From assembly GCF_025151215.1 (NCBI RefSeq), contig NZ_CP102286.1, forward strand, positions 2,852,001 to 2,916,000: a stretch of 64,000 bases of DNA, read 5' to 3'. The first letter of the stretch is position 1. Each line of letters starts with the position of its first letter. The position numbers were made by a program, and so were the translations under genes. Positions 8,765-17,299 of the stretch are shown piece after piece. A model generated the notes under the pieces. It worked only from the letters and a program-made list of their open reading frames with translations, did not search any database and was not told the DNA's origin. This DNA is from Parabacteroides merdae ATCC 43184. Lineage in GTDB: Bacteria > Bacteroidota > Bacteroidia > Bacteroidales > Tannerellaceae.

Positions 8765-9082
8765 TTTCATTAGTCATTTCTAAATATCCTCTTATTTTTC
8801 TATATATCAACATCTTAAATACGATCACACACCCGATTTCACTCTTAAAATTCTTCACTTCCGCGTACATTATATAAATTAGTATATCTTTATTAATCAA
8901 CCCATTACAAAAACTGTCAAAATGTAAAAAACACCTTTTTTGCGAATTACTACCCAAAACAGCCCTTTTCAGTCCCTAGGCAAGACGGATATTTTCCTAA
9001 AATCCACAAATCATTCGTTTCCTGCCGCAAAACAAATGTGTCTGCGGTCGAAACTTTTATTTCAATCGTTGGAACTATCTGA
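8765..9082. other. AT-rich intergenic stretch, no gene seen
   Basis: About 320 bp between the invertible segment and the palindrome upstream of the hemerythrin operon. I see no convincing ORF, hairpin terminator or promoter box here. An outward transcript from the OFF-oriented promoter would cross it. Confidence 0.5.
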
Positions 9083-9108
9083 CTTACCGAATTTACTAAT
9101 TCTGTAAG
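9083..9108. promoter_or_regulatory. Candidate operator palindrome upstream of hemerythrin copy 2
   Basis: CTTACCGAATT (9083-9093), a 4-bp TACT spacer, and AATTCTGTAAG (9098-9108): an inverted repeat matching in 10 of 11 positions. It ends just before the expected -33 region of the promoter whose -7 box is 9136-9143. The position suits an activator or a repressor. The regulator is unknown; the LuxR protein of the same operon is one candidate. Confidence 0.55.
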
Positions 9109-9135
9109 CGCAGTCTGCGGAATCTATTTTTTATG

Positions 9136-9143
9136 TATCTTTG
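9136..9143 (+). promoter_or_regulatory. -7 box (TATCTTTG) for the hemerythrin-LuxR-GH3 operon
   Basis: TATCTTTG matches TAnnTTTG exactly. The -33 region (TCTG near 9114) is weak, suggesting activator dependence. It overlaps an in-frame upstream ATG at 9133, which therefore cannot be the real start; translation most likely begins at 9178. Confidence 0.7.
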
Positions 9144-9177
9144 GCTATTCAAACACCAAGACAAGAGAGAAAAGCCT

Positions 9178-9870
9178 ATGTATAAGAATGGTAAATATCG
9201 GGAAACCGATAAAATGAGTGATCTGATCTGTGAGAATTATCCGATGGTGCTCGTCATGAGCCGCTTCGGTATTGCACTCGGATTCGGAGAAAAGAATATC
9301 GGAGAGGTATGCCGCCAAAACGGTGTCGATCCCTGCACGTTCCTGACCGTCGTAAACTTTCTGACGGAAGAGATATCCGCGCCGATGACAAACATTGACA
9401 AATGTCTGTCGATCGAGGCTTTGATCACTTATCTGCATAATGCACACGCCTATTTCCTGGACTTCCGGCTGCCCCATATCCGCCGTAAACTGACCGATGC
9501 TATTGCAGACTGCCCGAAAGATGTGGCGTTCGTTATCACTAAATTTTTCGACGAATATGCAGCAGAAGTCCACAAACACATGTCGTATGAAGAAAAGACA
9601 GTATTTCCATACGTCCGGGGATTATTAAAAGGGATAAAAGACCCGAAATACAACATAACGATCTTCCGAAAACATCATGATCAGATCGAAATGAAGATTA
9701 TCGAACTGAAAAATATCTTGATCAAGTATTATCCAGGACCCGGAAGCAACCTGCTGAACAGCGTCTTGTTTGACATCTTCGCGACCGAACAAGATCTGGC
9801 CTCCCATAACCACGTAGAAGACTATCTTTTCGTCCCGGCGATCCTGACTCTTGAAAAAACAATACAGTGA
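9178..9870 (+). CDS. DUF542/hemerythrin-like di-iron protein, copy 2
   Basis: 230 aa from the ATG at 9178, chosen because a promoter -7 box overlaps the upstream ATG and because MYKNGKYRETDK aligns with copy 1. Sequence is closely similar to the protein at 2371 throughout: the same Cys-poor N-terminal domain (LICENYPMVLVMSRFGI) and the same His/Glu set in HNAHAYF, LPHIRRK, HKHMSYEEKTVFPY, RKHHDQ and SHNHVEDYLF. A di-iron O2/NO-responsive or iron-sulfur repair role is inferred from the family. It begins a three-gene operon with a degenerate-receiver regulator and a GH3 enzyme. Confidence 0.87.
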   Translation: MYKNGKYRETDKMSDLICENYPMVLVMSRFGIALGFGEKNIGEVCRQNGVDPCTFLTVVNFLTEEISAPMTNIDKCLSIEALITYLHNAHAYFLDFRLPHIRRKLTDAIADCPKDVAFVITKFFDEYAAEVHKHMSYEEKTVFPYVRGLLKGIKDPKYNITIFRKHHDQIEMKIIELKNILIKYYPGPGSNLLNSVLFDIFATEQDLASHNHVEDYLFVPAILTLEKTIQ

Positions 9871-9875
9871 TGCCT

Positions 9876-10478
9876 ATGAGCGCCTTATTAAACATAGCGG
9901 TTGCCGAACCGTCTGCCATCATCCGCAGTGGGCTAGAAGCGGTATTAAAGCGAATTCCCGGATTCCGCATCCAGATCATCGAAATTGCCACTGCGGAGCT
10001 TTTGCAAGAGACACTTCGCTCACACAAACCAGACATACTGATTATTAACCCGTCACTTCCCGGTTACTACACCATTCAGCTTCTCAAGGAAGAAACCGGC
10101 TGTACGGAAATGAAATGCATAGCCCTGCTGTATGCCGTCGCTGATCATGCCCTGCTGCGACCTTACGACGACCAGATCAACATCTATGACAGCCCGGACG
10201 AGATCCGCCACAAGCTGGAACGCCTCCATACGTCACCGGAAGAGGAAACCGAAAACGAAGAACAGCAGACGCTCAGCGCACGCGAAAAAGAAATCGTGGT
10301 CTGTGTCGTCAAAGGGATGACAAACCGCGAAATAGCCGACCGCCTGTTCCTTTCCACACACACCGTTGTTACACACCGACGCAACATCGCCCGGAAATTG
10401 CAGGTACACAGTGCCAGTGGTCTGACCGTATACGCCATTGTTAACAAATTAGTTGAACTAAACGATATCAAATTATAA
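9876..10478 (+). CDS. LuxR-type regulator with degenerate receiver, copy 2
   Basis: 200 aa from ATG 9876, which gives the same residue numbering as copy 1; in-frame GTG 9867 and ATG 9870 are alternatives that overlap the previous stop. The receiver-like domain again lacks the acidic pair (AEPSA) and has Asn58 at the phosphorylation site (ILIINPSLPG). A LuxR helix-turn-helix fills the C-terminus (LSAREKEIVVCVVKGMTNRE). The independent retention of Asn in both copies argues for a phosphorylation-independent regulator that works with the adjacent hemerythrin-like protein. The GH3 gene starts 3 bp after the stop. Confidence 0.87.
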   Translation: MSALLNIAVAEPSAIIRSGLEAVLKRIPGFRIQIIEIATAELLQETLRSHKPDILIINPSLPGYYTIQLLKEETGCTEMKCIALLYAVADHALLRPYDDQINIYDSPDEIRHKLERLHTSPEEETENEEQQTLSAREKEIVVCVVKGMTNREIADRLFLSTHTVVTHRRNIARKLQVHSASGLTVYAIVNKLVELNDIKL

Positions 10479-10481
10479 TCC

Positions 10482-13349
10482 ATGAAGAAAAACAAACTCG
10501 CCGTCCTTACGTCATGCCTTGTCCTGTCAGGGACATTCTGTACGCAGGCACAAAACAAAACGCCACAGGAAATCCGGATACCGGATACTTACAAATTAAC
10601 GAACAAGTCTATCTACCGGAATGGCTGGATAGATTTCAACAAGAATGGGAAAAAGGATGTATATGAAGATCCTACGGTCCCGATCGATGCACGTGTCGAA
10701 GACCTCCTTTCGCAGATGAATGTTGAAGAAAAAACCTGCCAGATGGTTACGCTCTACGGTTACAAGCGGGTGCTGAAAGACGACCTGCCGACATCGGACT
10801 GGAAAAAACAACTCTGGAAAGACGGCATAGGAGCCATCGATGAACATCTGAACGGTTTCCAACAATGGGGACTTCCTCCTTCCGACAACCCGTATGTCTG
10901 GCCGGCTTCCCGTCATGCCTGGGCTTTGAATGAAGTACAACGGTTCTTTATCGAAGAGACACGCCTCGGCATCCCGACCGACTTCACGAACGAAGGCATA
11001 CGTGGGGTAGAAAGCTATATCGCCACCAACTTCCCGACACAGTTGGGATTGGGACACACCTGGAACCGGAACCTGGTTCATAAGGTCGGCTATATCACCG
11101 GGCGCGAAGGACGGTTGTTGGGATATACCAATGTCTATGCTCCGATCCTCGATGTCGGGCGCGATCAACGTTGGGGACGCTATGAAGAGGTATATGGCGA
11201 AAGCCCGTATCTGGTAGCCGAGTTAGGTATCGAAATGGCAAAAGGAATGCAGACTGACCATCAGGTTGCCGCCACTTCCAAACACTATATCGCTTACAGT
11301 AACAACAAAGGCGGACGCGAAGGGATGGCACGCGTAGATCCGCAAATGTCACCACGCGAGGTCGAGATGATCCATGTCTATCCCTGGAAACGGGTGATCA
11401 AGGAAGCCGGGATCCTCGGAGTCATGAGTTCATACAACGATTACGACGGATTCCCCATTCAGAGCAGCTATTATTGGCTGACGACACGTCTGCGTGGCGA
11501 ATTCGGTTTCCGCGGATATGTGGTATCGGACAGCGACGCCGTCGAATATCTTTTCTCTAAACACGGAACTGCCGCCGATATGAAAGAATCCGTGCTACAA
11601 AGCGTATTGGCGGGATTGAACATACGTTGTACATTCCGCTCACCGGATTCATACGTCCTGCCACTTCGCGAACTGATCGCGGAAGGAGCTATTCCAATGT
11701 CCACCATTGATGACCGAGTGCGTGACATCTTGCGCGTCAAATTCCTCGTTGGATTGTTCGACCATCCGTATCAGATCGATTTGAAAGAGACCGACAAAGA
11801 GGTAAACTGCGCCGAAAACCAACTGGTAGCCTTGCAGGCTTCAAAAGAATCGCTCGTTCTGTTGAAGAACCAGGATGCCGTCCTTCCTTTAGATGTAAAC
11901 AAAATTTCCAAAATCGCCGTATGCGGTCCGAATGCAGATGAAGAGGCATACGCTTTGACACACTACGGCCCGCTTGCCGTAGAAGTGACAACCGTGTTGG
12001 AAGGCATTCGGAATAAGGTAAAACCAGGAACGGACGTGCTCTTTACGAAAGGTTGTGATCTGGTAGATGCCAATTGGCCGGAATCGGAACTGATCCGTTA
12101 TCCGTTGACAGCCGAAGAACAGAGCGAGATCGACAAAGCAGTGGAAAACGCGAAGAAGAGCGATGTGACTGTAGTCGTGCTGGGCGGAAGTAACCGCACC
12201 TGCGGAGAAAACAAATCGCGCTCCAGCCTCGATTTGCCAGGCCGCCAACTCGATTTGCTGCAAGCCGTCGTAGCCACTGGAAAACCGGTCGTATTGGTGC
12301 TGATCAACGGACGTCCGTTGTCTATTAACTGGGCGGACAAATATGTTCCGGCTATCCTCGAAGCCTGGTATCCGGGTTCGCAAGGCGGTACGGCCATTGC
12401 AGACGCTCTGTTCGGCGACTATAACCCAGGTGGAAAGCTGACCGTCACCTTCCCGAAGACAGTCGGACAGATTCCGTTCAACTTCCCGACCAAACCGAAT
12501 GCACAGGTCGACGGCGGACGCAACAAAGGGTTGGACGGCAACATGTCCCGCGTGAACGGTCCGTTGTACCCGTTCGGCTACGGATTGAGTTATACGACTT
12601 TCGAATACTCAGACATTTCGATCCAGCCAGCTATCGTGACACAGGTTCAACCGGTCACCGTCCGTTGCAAGGTGACGAATACAGGTAAACGTGCCGGAGA
12701 TGAGGTAGTACAGTTATATGTACGCGATATCCTCAGCAGTGTTACGACCTACGAGAAGAACCTCGTCGGCTTCGACCGTATCCATCTGAATCCGGGAGAA
12801 ACGAAAGAGCTTACCTTCACTATCGAACCGCGCGACTTGCAGCTGCTGAATAGCGATAACCATTGGGTGGTAGAACCGGGAGACTTCAAGGTTATGGTCG
12901 GAGCCTCATCCGAAGACATCCGCCTGAACGACCGTTTTACGGTAGTGGAATATGGTAAAGAGCAGGCAAACATATCGGCAGCTTCCCGACAGCAGAAATC
13001 AGTTATTGCCAGCTCTACTCAGGAGTCTGCTCCGTCAGTATTAGACGGCAACCCATCTACGGCTTGGAAAGCCAACAAGGGTGAATACATAACTTTTGCA
13101 CTCGAAAACAACGCCTCTCCTAACAACATCGCGATTGCCTGGAAAGAAAAAAGCAAAGATGCCAAATTTGAAATCCAACTCTCCGGTGGCGGAGGCCAGT
13201 TCCTGACCGTATATGAAGGGACGGTAGAAGCTACGAACGAGCTGACGAATTACCGGTTCAAAGGCACGACCGCCAGTGATATCCGTATCGTAATAACCTC
13301 CGGCAATGCAAGTATCTCGGAAGTAAAAATCAAGGAGTTGAAAAATTAA
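10482..13349 (+). CDS. Glycoside hydrolase family 3 beta-glycosidase
   Basis: 955 aa with a signal peptide (cleavage near CTQAQ), so periplasmic or exported. An (alpha/beta)8 domain (about 70-430) contains the nucleophile loop GYVVSDSDAVEYLF with Asp350. An alpha/beta sandwich (about 450-690) and a fibronectin-III-like domain (about 715-790) follow, the usual GH3 set. About 130 extra C-terminal residues resemble a discoidin/F5-8C-type binding domain. It should remove terminal beta-linked glucose, xylose or related sugars; specificity is not readable. It is co-transcribed with the hemerythrin/LuxR pair, an odd partnership that suggests redox- or NO-linked control of a glycan enzyme. Confidence 0.93.
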   Translation: MKKNKLAVLTSCLVLSGTFCTQAQNKTPQEIRIPDTYKLTNKSIYRNGWIDFNKNGKKDVYEDPTVPIDARVEDLLSQMNVEEKTCQMVTLYGYKRVLKDDLPTSDWKKQLWKDGIGAIDEHLNGFQQWGLPPSDNPYVWPASRHAWALNEVQRFFIEETRLGIPTDFTNEGIRGVESYIATNFPTQLGLGHTWNRNLVHKVGYITGREGRLLGYTNVYAPILDVGRDQRWGRYEEVYGESPYLVAELGIEMAKGMQTDHQVAATSKHYIAYSNNKGGREGMARVDPQMSPREVEMIHVYPWKRVIKEAGILGVMSSYNDYDGFPIQSSYYWLTTRLRGEFGFRGYVVSDSDAVEYLFSKHGTAADMKESVLQSVLAGLNIRCTFRSPDSYVLPLRELIAEGAIPMSTIDDRVRDILRVKFLVGLFDHPYQIDLKETDKEVNCAENQLVALQASKESLVLLKNQDAVLPLDVNKISKIAVCGPNADEEAYALTHYGPLAVEVTTVLEGIRNKVKPGTDVLFTKGCDLVDANWPESELIRYPLTAEEQSEIDKAVENAKKSDVTVVVLGGSNRTCGENKSRSSLDLPGRQLDLLQAVVATGKPVVLVLINGRPLSINWADKYVPAILEAWYPGSQGGTAIADALFGDYNPGGKLTVTFPKTVGQIPFNFPTKPNAQVDGGRNKGLDGNMSRVNGPLYPFGYGLSYTTFEYSDISIQPAIVTQVQPVTVRCKVTNTGKRAGDEVVQLYVRDILSSVTTYEKNLVGFDRIHLNPGETKELTFTIEPRDLQLLNSDNHWVVEPGDFKVMVGASSEDIRLNDRFTVVEYGKEQANISAASRQQKSVIASSTQESAPSVLDGNPSTAWKANKGEYITFALENNASPNNIAIAWKEKSKDAKFEIQLSGGGGQFLTVYEGTVEATNELTNYRFKGTTASDIRIVITSGNASISEVKIKELKN

Positions 13350-13350
13350 G

Positions 13351-13402
13351 AATTAAGAATTAAGAAATGGTGTCTTATGCATTCATTTCTTAATTCTTAA
13401 TT
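13351..13402. terminator. AT-rich bidirectional hairpin
   Basis: A perfect 19-bp stem (13351-13369 with 13384-13402) made of repeated AATTAAG units around a 14-nt loop. It separates the GH3 gene from the convergent CBM9-like gene and can serve both strands. Confidence 0.7.
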
Positions 13403-13415
13403 TTTAATTCTTAAT

Positions 13416-14054
13416 TTATAAATAGATTTCCCCAAAGAACTCCGGACAATGGAAGTTCGGAGAAGGAAGATCAATCGGACTCCAACTTACGAAATGCGGA
13501 AATTCCGTATCGTCCGCACATTTATAAAAGTTGCCCATTATCTTTTCCGGTAGGTTGTCAGGATCGAGGCCCATCAACCGGAAAGGAATGGCAACCACCA
13601 ACTCCCAGCTATAAACCCCCAGTTTCTCTGTAAAAGCGACATGAGGAAGACTTGAAAAACGACGTATCGAAGCATACTCTTCGGGGGTCAGAGATTTCTT
13701 CGAATCACGCGATTCCCGATAGGAAGCATCACATGTTCCGATACAATTAAACTCGAAATTGTAGTAATTGGGATCATTCACCCGCTTCATAAAAAACTCC
13801 ACGCAACTATCTTGATAGACAGGTGAACCATCCGTTTCATAAAGAGCTTTCAATGAATTGCCTTTTACAAAGTAACGAATATACAGATTCACTTTCGATC
13901 TTGCGATATCGAAAGCCACGATAGGCTTATAGGAATATTCCTCCCAGTTAATCACATCGATCGACTCTCGCTGGGCCTTTTCCATCAAAAAGCCTACGGA
14001 CGACAGATCCAGTACGTCCAGCGTTTCCAAATAAGGGACTTTCAGTTTCTTCAT
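13416..14054 (-). CDS. CBM9-like domain protein
   Basis: 212 aa from ATG 14054 (an in-frame TTG at 14060 would overlap the LysE gene stop). No signal peptide is seen. The layout matches the stand-alone family-9 carbohydrate-binding-like proteins of Bacteroidetes: an early IRYFVKGNSLKA strand, the DSCVEFFMKR motif, FEFNCIG, and a late WELVVAIPF followed by GNFYKCAD. The role is probably binding of a sugar or modified sugar; no catalytic activity is implied. It lies 2 bp after the LysE-type exporter gene and is co-transcribed with it. Confidence 0.8.
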   Translation of the reverse strand: MKKLKVPYLETLDVLDLSSVGFLMEKAQRESIDVINWEEYSYKPIVAFDIARSKVNLYIRYFVKGNSLKALYETDGSPVYQDSCVEFFMKRVNDPNYYNFEFNCIGTCDASYRESRDSKKSLTPEEYASIRRFSSLPHVAFTEKLGVYSWELVVAIPFRLMGLDPDNLPEKIMGNFYKCADDTEFPHFVSWSPIDLPSPNFHCPEFFGEIYL

Positions 14055-14056
14055 TA

Positions 14057-14716
14057 TCAATTATAGATTTGGAGTAATGGTAAATGTAAATAAGAAGTCA
14101 GCAATACGGATAAGACTCCGATTATAGCCAAAACAATAATGACCGATCCTACAATCCTATTCAATAACCATATACCTCGCACGTTAAACCATTTTTTCAA
14201 TTTAGCAACTATATAAGTGATTCCGAACCACCAGAGAACAGCCCCCACCCCAATAAAAGCAATGCCACCCGACAGCATCCAAACAGAATGTTCCGGCAAG
14301 ACAAAACCAAAGCGGGCAAACAAACCAATATATAGCAATACGATTAATACGTTGCTAAAGGTAAGAAGAAAAGCTGTAATAAAATCCTGAGTGAAAGATA
14401 ACTTTTTCTCCCGTTGTTTTCTAAGATTCCGGACAGGATTGGATTGGAAAATATAATAGCCGAAAATACCCAATACGATACTGCCGATCAATTGCAAAGG
14501 AGCCTGATTCGCCTCCACAAAGTTCACCACAACTCCCATCCCCAAGCAAGTCAGTGCAGCGTAGATCACGTCTGACAGAGCAGCCCCTAATCCGGTAACA
14601 AACCCATGCCAACGTCCTTTGTTCAGCGTTCGTTGTATACATAGCATACCGATCGGACCCATCGGGGCGGAAACCAGTACGCCAATAACAATTCCTTTAC
14701 TTATCAATCCCAGCAT
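14057..14716 (-). CDS. LysE/RhtB-family exporter
   Basis: 219 aa integral membrane protein with about six hydrophobic segments. The N-terminal APMGPIGMLCIQRTLNKGRW motif is the family signature (P-x-GP..L), and the GLGAALSDVIYA and LLTFSNVLIVLLYIG helices fit the family. Members export amino acids or related small molecules. It is the first gene of a two-gene minus-strand unit with the CBM9-like gene. Confidence 0.88.
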   Translation of the reverse strand: MLGLISKGIVIGVLVSAPMGPIGMLCIQRTLNKGRWHGFVTGLGAALSDVIYAALTCLGMGVVVNFVEANQAPLQLIGSIVLGIFGYYIFQSNPVRNLRKQREKKLSFTQDFITAFLLTFSNVLIVLLYIGLFARFGFVLPEHSVWMLSGGIAFIGVGAVLWWFGITYIVAKLKKWFNVRGIWLLNRIVGSVIIVLAIIGVLSVLLTSYLHLPLLQIYN

Positions 14717-14800
14717 TATCCTTCTATTTTCTGCCTAATGATTTGCAAAGATAACGCAAACCGGGAGCAGAATAAAATGAACTCGTCCATTTTTAACCAA

Positions 14801-14844
14801 AAAACACCTGCAGGAATGTTTTTTAGATTACCTACAGGCGTTTT
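14801..14844 (-). terminator. Terminator after the sulfatase gene
   Basis: An approximately 14-bp stem with two non-Watson-Crick positions (14801-14814 with 14831-14844) followed on the minus strand by a U-rich run. It lies 20 bp past the sulfatase stop codon. Confidence 0.65.
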
Positions 14845-14863
14845 CACACTTTATGTAAAAAGG

Positions 14864-16405
14864 CTATTTAGCTTTTTCCTTTTCCAATATAGCTTTCAAC
14901 TTTGCAACGATTTCGGGATGTTCGGCCGCCAGATTCTTCTTTTCTCCGATGTCCTGCTTCAAGTTGTAAAGCTGTTCTTCCTTGCTGTTGCCCAACTCGA
15001 TATTCGTCAGTTTAGCATAAGCAGCACCATTACTCGGAGCTATGTATTTCCATTCGCCGTCGGAGACAGAAAGAGAACCGGCAACTTCGACCACATAGTC
15101 GCGCCCTTTCAAGTCCTTCCCCAAGAATGCGTCCAGATGATCCCGGCTGTCAGGACCGGCCCCTTCTTCGAGCGGCTTACCCATCAGGCTTGCCATGGAG
15201 GCATACAGGTCGATCTGTGATACCAATGCGTCGGAGACACCCGGTTTTACCTGAGCCGGCCAGCTCACAATCATCGGAACACGCGTACCGGCTTCGAAGA
15301 TACTGTATTTACCACCACGGAACGGCCCCCAGGGTCTATGTTCGCCCAACAATTCCACAGCCCGGTCTGCATAACCATCATCCACAACAGGACCGTTGTC
15401 GCTACTCAACACGATCAAGGTGTTTTCGGCAATACCGGCTTTTTCGAGTGCGCCCATTATTTCGCCTACGGTCCAGTCGAATTGCAACAAAGCGTCGCCA
15501 CGAGGGCCCATGCCGCTCTTGCCGACAAAACGGGGATGCGGCCAACGGGGAACGTGCGCGTCGTTGGTTCCGACATACAGGAAGAACGGTTCATCTTTGT
15601 GGTTTTCAATAAATCGGACAGCTTTGCAAGTGATGCTGTCTGCAATGTTTTCATCTTCCCACAAGGCCTGCTTGCCCCCTTTCATGTAGCCGATACGCGA
15701 AATGCCGTTCACGATCGCCATATCATGCCCATGGTTCGGACTCGGTTTCAATTTGGTAAGCAATTCCGGATGGTCTTTTCCCAACGGTTCGCCAGGGAAC
15801 GGTTTTTCATAGCTCACTTCAATCGGATCATTCGGATCAAGATTGACGATCCGCTGATTCTCAACCCACACACAAGGCACACGGTCGCCTGTGGCAGCCA
15901 TTATATAGGAATAGTCGAACCCTATATCTGAAGGTCCCGGCGTGATAAAGCCATTCCAATCCTGTCCTCCCGTCCTGTCAGACAATCCCAAATGCCATTT
16001 ACCTATAGCACCTGTTGTATAACCACACTCACGAAACATATCGGCAACAGTCGGCTGTTCGGGACGAATGACCATTCCGGCATTTCCAGCCGCAATCCCC
16101 GTGTCATTCCGCCTCCAAGCATAATGCCCCGTAAACAGCGAATAGCGCGACGGCGTACTGGTCGCAGCCACCGCATGCGCATCCGTAAAACGGACACCTT
16201 GGGCTGCCAGGCGTTCCACATTCGGCGTATGGATCGTTTTTGATCCGTTGCAACTCAGGTCGCCATAACCGATATCATCGGCTATCAGGAAAATAACGTT
16301 CGGCTTCTTCTGTTGCTGTGTTACTTTTTCTTCCGCCTTTTGTCTGTTTCCAGAACAGGAGGCCAGCAAGGTAGCTCCTATTCCCAATACGATTGTTGAT
16401 TTCAT
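14864..16405 (-). CDS. S1-type sulfatase, serine-type active site
   Basis: 513 aa lipoprotein (LLASCSGN, lipidated Cys17). The formylglycine signature is STPSR with Ser83 as the residue to be converted, so it needs an anaerobic radical-SAM maturase (anSME) rather than the aerobic enzyme. IADDIGYGDL near residue 41-50 supplies metal-binding Asp residues; GKWHLG and SSDNGP follow as expected for arylsulfatase-like enzymes. It should remove sulfate from host or algal glycans. No SusC/D pair is adjacent, so the target is unknown. A decayed sulfatase lies about 1 kb upstream (17300-17872). Confidence 0.92.
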   Translation of the reverse strand: MKSTIVLGIGATLLASCSGNRQKAEEKVTQQQKKPNVIFLIADDIGYGDLSCNGSKTIHTPNVERLAAQGVRFTDAHAVAATSTPSRYSLFTGHYAWRRNDTGIAAGNAGMVIRPEQPTVADMFRECGYTTGAIGKWHLGLSDRTGGQDWNGFITPGPSDIGFDYSYIMAATGDRVPCVWVENQRIVNLDPNDPIEVSYEKPFPGEPLGKDHPELLTKLKPSPNHGHDMAIVNGISRIGYMKGGKQALWEDENIADSITCKAVRFIENHKDEPFFLYVGTNDAHVPRWPHPRFVGKSGMGPRGDALLQFDWTVGEIMGALEKAGIAENTLIVLSSDNGPVVDDGYADRAVELLGEHRPWGPFRGGKYSIFEAGTRVPMIVSWPAQVKPGVSDALVSQIDLYASMASLMGKPLEEGAGPDSRDHLDAFLGKDLKGRDYVVEVAGSLSVSDGEWKYIAPSNGAAYAKLTNIELGNSKEEQLYNLKQDIGEKKNLAAEHPEIVAKLKAILEKEKAK

Positions 16406-16618
16406 GATAATAAATTAACTGTTAAATGATAAACCCTTTCTCCATTTTGAGATTGTCAATCCGAGAATCCCGAAAACGTCCTCCACACTCCGACAATTGT
16501 TTTTCAGCAAATCTCGCCGGGAGCTATAACCTTATTGTTGACAAATATACAATAAAACGAAGTATATCACAATTTTCCAAGATTGTAATCTGCATACGAA
16601 GTTTTCTGCTAATCCTCT

Positions 16619-17282
16619 ATCACTCTATCACTACAAAGGTTGTAGCTATTCATATTCAAACGTCCAAAGGCAGTGATACAGGACGTTTTCCCCTATCACT
16701 CCTCTATCACTTCTAAAACAGGACGTTTTTGTCATACAATTGAAAACCAACACATTACCTTCTATTACTTTTGAAAAAGCATATAAAATAATCGAATAAA
16801 CAAATGTAAAAACGAATATAACAGGTATTAAATTGGTGGAATACGGTTCTTCATTCCACAAAAGCTATCTCTTTTTTTAGCAAAGACAAGCACATCATTC
16901 CGTAAACACCCCCATGTTGCCATCCTTTACATCCGGGCGTAGAGAGCCGGTACATCCGGGTGTAAGAGGGGGCAACATGGGGGTGTCCGGCAACTAAAGT
17001 ACCATGCCGGACAATAAAAACCACCCGGTTTCACCTATTTTATAGCCATTTTTACATAAAATAATCGAGTGATTTATAAGGATGGAAATCGGGTATTTAT
17101 TGCTTTTGTTATTTGTAATACGCTACTATACAGATGTGTATAAGCGCAATTTCTGTTTTCCATCCAAATTGCCTGTGATAGGGTAGTGATACCGTAGTGA
17201 TAGAGAAAACGGGCATATATCACTAACGAAACAAGTTGAATATCAATCGATAAAAAAGGAATCAGTGATACAGTGACAGAGG
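16619..17282. repeat. Phased TATCAC/GTGATA motif clusters
   Basis: TATCAC occurs at 16619 and 16627 (8-bp step) and at 16694 and 16705 (11-bp step). GTGATA occurs at 17175, 17186 and 17197 (exact 11-bp steps), with a further GTGATA/GTGACA pair near 17269 and 17277 (8-bp step). The left clusters are on one strand and the right on the other, mirroring each other about 16946. One-turn spacing is typical of protein-binding arrays. Confidence 0.65.
16906..16986. repeat. Perfect 16-bp hairpin with internal direct repeats
   Basis: ACACCCCCATGTTGCC (16906-16921) pairs perfectly with 16971-16986. The 49-bp loop contains two near-identical copies of ACATCCGGGYGTA. A second hairpin (GTCCGGCA 16985-16992 with 17005-17012) abuts it. 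It is GC-rich in an AT-rich intergenic region and is not followed by a U-run, so it is not a simple terminator. Confidence 0.75.
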
Positions 17283-17299
17283 AACACCGTTTTGACATA

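Larger units (their letters stand above)
16600..17290. repeat. Diverged ~690-bp inverted repeat centred on a hairpin
   Basis: The left arm (about 16610-16860) and the reverse complement of the right arm (about 17030-17290) align over most of their length. Matching landmarks in order are CCTCT-TCACT-TATCACT, ATATTCAA, AGTGATA, CGTTTTC-CTATCACT, and ATGTAAAAA followed by AGGT and GGTGG. The two arms meet at the perfect hairpin at 16906-16986 (centre 16946). Motif pairs are symmetric about that centre. It has no ORF of substance. Origin is unclear: a decayed mobile element or an old inverted duplication. Confidence 0.65.

Noticed and set aside
9133..9177. Upstream in-frame start for hemerythrin copy 2
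   Set aside because: The ATG at 9133 overlaps the TATCTTTG -7 box, and copy 1 has no matching extension.
14738..15220. Plus-strand ORFs across the sulfatase gene
   Set aside because: Antisense to a gene with an intact active-site motif and lipoprotein signal; no independent support.
16619..16710. Possible CRISPR-like short repeats
   Set aside because: Repeats are 6-8 bp with 8- or 11-bp steps and no spacers of constant length; no cas genes in the window.
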